From: Plasmopara viticola
Taxonomy: Eukaryota; Oomycota; Peronosporomycetes; Peronosporales; Peronosporaceae
DNA: 64,000 bases
Reading direction: 5' to 3'
NCBI GenBank assembly: GCA_001695595.3
Contig: MBPM02000157.1
Coordinates: forward strand, 1 to 64,000
The translations under genes were made by a program, and so were the position numbers. Position 1 is the first letter of the stretch, and each line of letters begins with the position of its first letter. The notes beneath the pieces were generated by a model. That model was not told the DNA's origin and searched no databases. It worked only from the letters and a program-made list of their open reading frames with translations. Positions 57,101-64,000 of the stretch are shown here, in pieces.

Positions 57101-58500
57101 CGCGTCCTCCAAACCGGTTCACTTCTCAAAACAACTTTTAAGTGGGACCACCATAGGGCCCATGCTCCTCATACCCCTTCGGCTACAGCCGAAGACAACT
57201 CCGCCCAACTTCAACCCAGTGATATAAATTTTAATTGGGAGAGCTCTGAGGCATGTTGCGGGGCTTGATGGGGCTCAAAATGCTTGAACCTGAGCCGGCG
57301 ATTCTAGTAGTGAGATCGTGGCGAACAGCATTCGAAAAAAACTTTCATGCTTCATATAATCTAATCAGATACAACCAAACTCTTGATCATTTGACTAGAA
57401 AGTTTGGCGAATTCTGGTGATACATAGGTATATCTGCCGGAAGTCGACTGGGACTATATCTCACGCAAAATCTTTATCAAAGCCAGCTTTTAATAGCTCC
57501 CGTATAGTCGCCTTTCGAAGTATTAAATGTGCGCCTCAAATGTTGTGAAGACAATTTGCAGTACAGGGAGTGATGATAAAGGCTACTTTTCGTCAAACAA
57601 TCACAGACTGCGATCCGACCACACAAAATGGAGCCGGAACCGCGACGTGACCAGCATGCCAATCTGAACTAAAGGTCGTGGTAGACAGGGAGCAATACTT
57701 TCCGCATTCGCTTGCCATTTGTTGCGCACATCGTCGAAATGAACTCGATACAATATCACCGGATGCGGCTTCATCAGTGGTATTTGCGTCCACACGATGC
57801 GCAAGACCGCTGGTCGTGGGATCTTATGAAACATCGCAGCTTTTCGCTACCGAAGATGCCGATATACGGTACCGAACTGGGGATACCTCTGTCAGGCATT
57901 AAAAGAGCAGGACCACCTGACTCAAGCCGAGTGAGCTGCCTCGTTTTACATCACACATAGCAAATTGTTTGTTGACTTGGCGTGATGTTCACCAGCATGA
58001 AGTCAATTTTCCGAACCATGAAGCCAACTTGCATCAGCCTCGTGCTCTGACCGCGCATTAAGTCAGCAAGCAACCAAATACTGAAGACGCGCGAGACACG
58101 TGAGACGTGTTGATGGAAGCTTCGTTGCGGCTCTGGCACCATCTCCGTGCAGCGTCGATGCACCCAGCTTGTGCTACTGTGCATTCGTTATTCGTAGTGA
58201 AGGCTGGTGTCTGAGTGAAATCGGATTGGCTGGTCATGCTCATGCTCGATGTACTCGGTGGAGGGGAATCTGTGCCACGTCTTTTTCCAGCTTGTTTGGT
58301 GCCACCAAGCCAATATGTATTTTACCACGTCGACGTGCAACTCCACTTGGGAGAACGGAAAAAAATATATTTTCTCAAATTAAATGAAAAAAACTCCTCC
58401 GAAACAAAAGATGATGAAATGGTATTACCTAGCAATATGTATTTGTGCAACAATGGCAAAAATATACATGTAAAAAAATAATAAAAAAATATTTATACCT
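54171..58500. other. 4.3 kb without a recognisable gene
   Basis: Frames up to about 100 codons, no recognised domain. A GC-richer patch at about 56,930-57,120 has a minus-strand frame of 62 codons (GGRVYVRAALKAMEGVTAVA) that looks protein-like and may be an exon fragment. A perfect 8-bp-arm hairpin cttcggct-ac-agccgaag lies at 57,177-57,194, just beyond that patch. Poly-A/T tracts at about 58,370-58,495 lead into the MULE remnant. Confidence 0.4.
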
Positions 58501-59212
58501 TTGAATAGTAATTTTTCCGAATACAATCTTCGGGGAGCCTTGAGGAGATGGTTGAGATGCAATGCGAACAGAGAGATGGCGCGGGTCCAAAACCACTTGT
58601 TACAAAGTGACCCAAAATTGCTGGACAGACCAAACAATAGGGTGGAGTTATGTCAATTGCATCACTTCAACGTAAAAAATGTACGAGGGAACAATTCAAG
58701 TATGTATAAATTCAACTACATCGTTTGTTGTGTCGGTTCGTATTGAAAGAAACAAGCCAATAGAGCATGTTGATGAGGTAAATAGTTTCAGTAGTACCTG
58801 CGCATGCGGTTGTGTGAAGGAAGTGAATGCTGCATGTCGACACCTCATAGCAGCATTCAAGTTTACAAATCAGTTGTCACGTGCAAAATTGTAATTTGGG
58901 GATCCATAATGTATCTACTTGCCTACGATAAAGCACTCGAAGTAAGGCCATTTGTGACAAAAAGTGAACTCGTAAAGAGTGAGCATCTTCCACCGAATCC
59001 GTCCAAAAAAAAGGCCGACCCAAAAAAAGCGAATTGAATCACAGCATGCTAAAGTAGAAGTTGATGCGCCAAAAAGTGTTTATCGATGCGGCAGCTGTGG
59101 TCAAGTGGAACACATCAAGCGTCAATGCACCAGTAATGCGCACCATAAATTTTCTTCAGTGAAAGATAGTTTTCTTCTTGATAGATTTTTTCATTTTGGT
59201 AAAAAGTTGTGA
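58501..59212 (+). mobile_element. Mutator-like (MULE) transposase remnant with SWIM zinc finger
   Basis: Plus-strand frames in alternating registers carry the end of a MULE transposase: a helical segment with LRGALRRWLRCNANREMA (about 58,530-58,580), then the SWIM finger CACGCVKEVNAACRHLIAAF (about 58,799-58,858; CxC..CxH). A CCHC knuckle CGSCGQVEHIKRQC follows at about 59,088-59,129. SWIM-tailed transposases are typical of MULE/FAR1-type elements. At least three frame changes. The catalytic DDE part should lie upstream of 58,500 but is not recognisable. Confidence 0.6.
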
Positions 59213-60521
59213 TACACGGTAGATTTTCTCTATTTAAATATATTTTTCCAATTAATTTGGAAAAAGGTATATTTTTTCCATTCTTTAATTTGAATACTTT
59301 CGAAATATCTTTTTGTGCATAATTGGTATTGGCCGGTAAGGTAACTGATTTATGGCTCCATTTAACGACTTTTGACCGTAAAAGTCTGGTTTAATGGTAG
59401 GCCGTTACAATGTGGTGACATTTTAATGTTCTATTTTACGGTTGCGCTCGATTTTCGTGAACAAAGTGTATGACTAGACGTACCTCTGCAAACAAGATCA
59501 AGATACAACCTTGCATACGAGTAGCCACTGCGCATATGCACCACTCGCTTCGATTTAACAGTATGATCTTGCATACGAGTAGCCATTGCGCATATGCACC
59601 CACTCGCTTATTAAAAGGGAAGTTAATGACTTGATCTCGCATATACTTTTTCATTGCTGCTCTGAATAACTGCATATTTGAATTTCGAATACGTTTAAGT
59701 ATGCAAGCCGAAAGGAATACTATTTGGGCTTTCCGAAATAAGCCATCGTGTCGTTTTTTTTTAACTTATTGACGGCGAAGGGGAAGCCACAGTGTATCAA
59801 TCAAGTAAGTCATGACTACATAGCTTGCTAGTGTTACGTCTATACAATATACAGGCTAACGGAAATGAGGATCGCAGAAAGCTGATCCTTCTAAATAACC
59901 TTCTAGGAACGCTCATACAAACGGGACATAATTGTCTCGACAATGACTCGTTATTTTCGGTTGTCGGCTGCAGCTTGCAAAAGTGAAGCCGCCATGGCTC
60001 TATCTTGCATACGCATTGAAATGTTACCTGATGCAAAATTTAGGCGCTGCAGCGTTTGGTGTGGCTTAATCTTGCGGTGGCACGATATTCTCGACGCGAG
60101 TCTGAAATGTTTTTGCAGTTCGTGCAAATCTAGGTGGATGAATACCCGAACAGTATCATACCAATGAGAAAAGAGAAGCAAAAGTAAATGAAACGAGCTA
60201 GTGAGTGGCAGCCCTCATTCGCTAAGATTCACCGAACCTGCTTTCGACTGGTGGTTTGGCTTGTCGGATAGAGGCTTTCCAGGCACGCGCTCTCAGGTGA
60301 TTAGCCGTTGATTTTGGTATTTATTGAGCCGTAGCAAGATTTGGTCAAGCACTTTTGCGTGGTTCGCGCGCCTTTTTTCTTTCGATCTTGCGAGCGCGAC
60401 CCGCTGCTGAAGCCGCCATTGCAGACAGGACTTCCAGCTCCATTTTTTCTAGCGCCGGCATCTGCGCATTCGCGAACACGAGCACCTTTACTTAACGTCT
60501 GCCGTCCACAGACGGACACGG
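59213..60521. other. No gene; a two-copy tandem repeat and the HSF upstream region
   Basis: The word cttgcatacgagtagcca and the following cgcatatgcac..cactcgctt occurs twice at about 59,512-59,553 and 59,572-59,614. A 77-90-codon frame here is only chance. The last 300 bases (60,220-60,521) should contain the HSF promoter; no canonical heat-shock element (nGAAn repeats) is obvious. Confidence 0.45.
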
Positions 60522-62240
60522 ATGGTGGCACGGGTGGCGCTTACTATGGATTCCATCACGAAAAGCATCGCCACGAAGCAGGAGCCACTGAAAGACACAC
60601 TGCCCCAAATGGCAATTAACGTAAGCCTGGCCGGGCCTGGAAAGCGTAGAGCGTCTAAGAGCCGGCAAACTGCCCGAATGGGCGAATCAAGGAGCGTGTC
60701 GCCGCAAGGAGCGCAGCAGCTCTTGCCGAATGGATGGATGGCCACGTTTGAGAAATATGGCAAGCGTGCGAAGTCAGAGGCGCCTAAATTTCTTCTTTTG
60801 TTATATGAAATTCTAGACGTGGAGAGCTCTTGCGTGATTAGATGGTCCGAGGACGGTCTCGCGCTTCAAATTTTGGACCCTCTGACCGTCACGGAACAGA
60901 TTCTTCCTAAGTACTTCAATCACACCAACTTTCACAGTTTTCAGCGCCAGCTGAACTATTTCGGTTTTCGGAAATGGACTAAATCGAAAACGGACATTTG
61001 TACCTTTAGCCACCCCTTCTTTCGAGAGAATCAGCCCCAATTGTTGCAGCTTATCAAGCGTAAAAAAGCCCCGCGACGAACGCCCGCCAATGGAGCGAGT
61101 AATTCATCTTTCCATGCTGCAACGACTGTGCGTTTGTTATCTGAAAATGTGTCGGATTGCGCTGAGCAAAAGGCTTTATCGGTTGAAGGGAGCCTGGAGG
61201 GTTTCACTGCACAAAATACAGAAATGCATATTAAAATGAACGCGCCATTGGTTTCTTACCAGCCCGCTATCAATGGGGTGCCGCTCACAGCGATGACCAC
61301 ACCTCATAGCGCATCTTCAACTTGTCCATTGACCGGTGGCCTAACGCGTCAGTATTTGCCAGAGCTTAATAATGTAATTTCGCCAGTCGCGGCCACGGAG
61401 TGTAAGAAGAAAGCCAAGAAACTTGACAAAATAGACTATCTATCAAGCGCTACAATACACGTCCCGCTGACGTCGTCGAACGAAGAACCCAATTCCCAAG
61501 TACACTCTTCAAGTATGGGAAGTTCAACTTCTTTATCGACGTCTGCTAGCAAGAGCAGCCTTGCCAACTTTGACAAAGGTTACGCGGCTGCAAGAATGTC
61601 AACTCCTATCGTATCACTACCCACGCTTAATATCGTGCGCAGCCGCCTCTTTCAGCGACAAAACAATGGTAGTAGTCCTGAGCGACAGCAACAACGATTG
61701 CTGCAACATCAGCAGTGCGACTACAACAACGGCTTCCCTGGACACTCATTACTTGATGAGCCTCAAAATCCGCTGTATTCTTCCAAGGAACATCGGCCTG
61801 GTCTTTTGACAACGTCCTTGGGCCTAACATCAGTGACTCGAGCGGACCCAAATTCTGGCCAAAGTCCTGTCTACCCGAGCTCGTTTAACGATCCGGTTAA
61901 CATTCTTCTTCGCATCAAAAAGTCACGGGCGTCGACGAACGAAGGAAACGACGTCATCGCGCAACACGAGCAAGGAGAAGACCACAGCGAGACTTTAGCT
62001 TCTCTGCACAACTATTTGGTCGGAAACAGTCTTTACACTAACCGTCTACAAGCTCAACTAAAGTGTGTCGCAGAAGAGAATGAATATCTTAAACAGCTGC
62101 TGGACACGAAGCAACGCGAAATAGACACTTTGCAGGGACAATGCAATTCGCTTCAGCAGGAAAGTTTGGTTCTACTTGAGGAAAAAAAGAAGCTCTTCGA
62201 CATCAATCGGGACCTTCTGAGCAAGTTGTTTCCTCAGTGA
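60522..62240 (+). CDS. Heat-shock-factor (HSF)-type transcription factor
   Basis: 572 residues, single exon, intact. Residues about 86-183 form a complete HSF winged-helix DNA-binding domain: APKFLLLLYEILD, then VIRWSEDGLALQI, the recognition helix HTNFHSFQRQLNYFGFRKW, and HPFFRENQPQLLQLIKRKK. A long Ser/Thr/Gln-rich middle follows. The last 70 residues (about 500-572) form a heptad coiled coil (LQAQLKCVAEENEYLKQLL, then EIDTLQGQCNSLQQE), the usual place being next to the DBD, so this C-terminal position is notable. Oomycetes have expanded HSF families. Translation may start at 60,522 or at the second ATG (60,549). The protein should bind GAA-type elements in the nucleus as a trimer; target genes unknown. 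Confidence 0.92.
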   Translation: MVARVALTMDSITKSIATKQEPLKDTLPQMAINVSLAGPGKRRASKSRQTARMGESRSVSPQGAQQLLPNGWMATFEKYGKRAKSEAPKFLLLLYEILDVESSCVIRWSEDGLALQILDPLTVTEQILPKYFNHTNFHSFQRQLNYFGFRKWTKSKTDICTFSHPFFRENQPQLLQLIKRKKAPRRTPANGASNSSFHAATTVRLLSENVSDCAEQKALSVEGSLEGFTAQNTEMHIKMNAPLVSYQPAINGVPLTAMTTPHSASSTCPLTGGLTRQYLPELNNVISPVAATECKKKAKKLDKIDYLSSATIHVPLTSSNEEPNSQVHSSSMGSSTSLSTSASKSSLANFDKGYAAARMSTPIVSLPTLNIVRSRLFQRQNNGSSPERQQQRLLQHQQCDYNNGFPGHSLLDEPQNPLYSSKEHRPGLLTTSLGLTSVTRADPNSGQSPVYPSSFNDPVNILLRIKKSRASTNEGNDVIAQHEQGEDHSETLASLHNYLVGNSLYTNRLQAQLKCVAEENEYLKQLLDTKQREIDTLQGQCNSLQQESLVLLEEKKKLFDINRDLLSKLFPQ

Positions 62241-63593
62241 GTTATTCAGTATCACAGCGGCGGGGAATGGTCGCGACGTACGCTTTTGCACAGTTGCGAA
62301 ATTGCAATAGAACGAATAAAAATGATCACCGATTAATTTGTCATAGATAATACTTCTTGTAAAACCTTATAAGTATTTCATATGTTGTTCACGTAGCTGC
62401 TAGAAATGTGGATTAGGCTGTCTGCATGGGACAAGGAAAACATCATGGCTCTCCTTGTAGTGAAGCCTGCCATTCGTGGCCACAGCACTCCAGGCAGTCA
62501 TGTAGACTTCAAGTCTAGGCAAAATAAATGTGAAGGCTCTTTCACAGATGCCAAAGCTACGCCCTAGCATACCAATAGTGACTGGTTTGTAGTATTGTGA
62601 CGTTAAGCATGTGGCGACAAAACACAAGTGTGCTGATTCGTGTGAAATAATACATGCTATATTAAAAACCAGGCCATCGAAAAAAAATCGTCTATTTACG
62701 CGTTGACTTGCAAAGAAAAAATCGGGACCACCGTCATATATTTTTCAAATTAGCACCTGAATCTCGATCGGTCTATTCTACTTAAGCAGAGAAAGCGGAG
62801 GCAGTAGTCATAGGAGAGCACGAGCAAAGATTAAACAAGCTCCAAGCGAGCAAATATATATCGGTAAAGATGATTTAAAGCAAAATAACTAGCATTTTTT
62901 TAAAATTGGTTTAAATCCAGTGTGATCATGGTGGATACTAAGTAGCAAGTACGTATTTGATTGCGGCCTTTTTCACGACATGTTAGTTATGCGCCGTATG
63001 TCTCCAAATATTCATTAAGACGGGCCACAGTGTTATCAAGTCCGAGACAATCCCACTTGAACTGCGCTCAACTTCGCTGCAATATAATTTGCACATCTGG
63101 CGGCGCGAGGTACCGCGCAAATGAGGTTTTGAATGCGGCTGCTCCTTCATTCTCGCGCTATGTGCTATCAACCATATTGAAATCATAAATTTCAACATCC
63201 CGACGACGGAGAGAGCGGCACAACAAAACAAGTGCAGACTCACACTGCAACACAAGCCGACGTCGACAGTACATTTTTCTGTGGACTAATCACCCAAGAC
63301 TATGGGTTCATCAAGGTCCGTAACAAGGTTTACAATCTCTACTTCTATTGGTACCTTGAGTCGCGTAGCCAACCAGTGCTCCAGGTGGTGGTGTCACGTT
63401 GCGGGTATCATTCATGCCCGTGACAAACAGTACAAGAAGTTAAAAGCCAACCACCCACCCGAATTGACGGACCGAATTGAAACGGCGTAAGTTTAGGTAC
63501 CGATCAGGAACACCGCGGGCAGGAGCATCAATTTGATCATCAATATTATTGACAGAGATCAAACAAAAATGACGCAGCTCAGCACATTCATCC
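62241..63593. other. HSF 3' flank and unassigned sequence
   Basis: An AT-rich 3' flank to about 62,400, then short frames only. Two overlapping plus-strand frames at 63,232-63,490, one ending in AGIIHARDKQYKKLKANHPP, look like retroelement or gene debris. No domain recognised. Confidence 0.35.
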
Positions 63594-63977
63594 TTATTTC
63601 GTAAACAAATCCACTAACAAGCTCTTCAATTCTAGGCACCAACAGATTCGTTCCGGCCACTGTCTTACGATTCTCCTCGTCAGTCGCGTTTTTGCGCATG
63701 TAAACGCTTTATCATCCACTGGGTAATTCTTTAGGGCCACCACCATTTTTTTGGTAAATAAACGCTCCTGCTCCGTCTGGGAATCGATTCTCCATTCGAT
63801 CTTATTACAGAACTCACTTTGCCTTCGCCCTCTGCCACCGTGTTTCTCAATGGCCTTCGTGTAGGTCACGCGAGCAAATTCTTTCGATATTACCTTATCT
63901 GGGACACAGACTGCTGGACGGCACCATGAATCGAAATCACACTCTTCAAGTCCGGCAATTGCCATCTCAGGCTCGGC
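63594..63977 (-). CDS. Hypothetical protein, about 127 codons, near the window edge
   Basis: The minus-strand frame is open from the window edge to 63,594. The first real ATG is at about 63,977; the gene may instead begin outside the window. The product is soluble and basic in the second half (FTKKMVVALKNYPVDDKAF, KTRLTRRIVRQWPER). Several Trp and Cys residues but no pattern I recognise. Could be a transposon fragment. Confidence 0.3.
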   Translation of the reverse strand, partial: AEPEMAIAGLEECDFDSWCRPAVCVPDKVISKEFARVTYTKAIEKHGGRGRRQSEFCNKIEWRIDSQTEQERLFTKKMVVALKNYPVDDKAFTCAKTRLTRRIVRQWPERICWCLELKSLLVDLFTK

Positions 63978-64000
63978 CATCCAAAATTTTGCCAAAATTT

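Noticed and set aside
57177..57194. 8-bp-arm hairpin as a transcription terminator
   Set aside because: Bacterial-type terminators do not apply here and there is no gene end beside it.
1..64000. CRISPR array or bacterial operon
   Set aside because: No short spaced direct repeats of CRISPR type; introns, SINEs and LINEs show a eukaryotic genome.

Overview
The window looks like nuclear DNA of an oomycete, most likely a Peronosporales plant pathogen (Phytophthora or a downy mildew). The evidence is a Crinkler (CRN)-type effector gene with the LFLAK and HVLVVLP signatures, a heat-shock-factor gene with the RQLNYFGF recognition helix, intron-poor compact genes, and a high load of decayed retroelements. 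No species is assigned.

Region by region. (1) 1-6.2 kb is AT-rich and carries a remnant of a Polinton-like virus (PLV). It has a fibre-type protein with an S74 chaperone end, a double-jelly-roll-like major capsid protein split by a frameshift, an adenain/Ulp1-type cysteine protease, two small unknown proteins and a two-repeat ExoX-C-like protein. A GC-richer CRN effector gene (P-loop NTPase plus PD-(D/E)xK nuclease-like end) sits between the viral genes; its N-terminal header is frameshifted. (2) 6.45-16.9 kb is a young array of about 1.29-kb units, each carrying tRNA-Thr(CGU) and tRNA-Ser(GCU). The array flips orientation at about 13,517, contains a 174-bp deletion, and ends near a tRNA-derived SINE inserted into a tRNA-Thr gene. 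(3) 17.8-18.2 kb holds the first of three copies of a second SINE-like family (others at 41.9 and 48.8 kb), each flanked by clear target-site duplications.

(4) 18.3-21.6 kb is a multi-exon gene for a TPR/GT41 (OGT/SPINDLY-like) glycosyltransferase with a signal anchor. (5) 23.9-43.6 kb is mostly transposon debris: a broken minus-strand gene, a rearranged LINE with a twin-priming signature, an AT-rich hairpin locus with 37-bp repeats, Ty3/Gypsy and Ty1/Copia fragments, and long stretches with nothing recognisable. (6) 43.7-48.2 kb holds two divergent host genes: an intact single-exon RIF1 orthologue with an RVxF PP1-docking motif, and a three-exon small membrane protein. (7) 48.5-54.2 kb holds ancient diverged units of the tRNA array and a LINE remnant. 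(8) 54.2-60.5 kb is largely empty, with a MULE transposase remnant. (9) 60.5-62.2 kb is an intact HSF-type transcription factor; the rest has no confident gene.

How the genes relate: the host genes (glycosyltransferase, RIF1, small membrane protein, HSF) are independent housekeeping or regulatory loci and show no operon-like link. The viral genes at the left end form a virion-morphogenesis module (fibre, capsid, maturation protease). RIF1 and HSF read through 1204 and 572 codons without a break, so the many frameshifts in the viral, effector and transposon genes are more likely decay than general sequencing noise, although that cannot be settled from one sequence.
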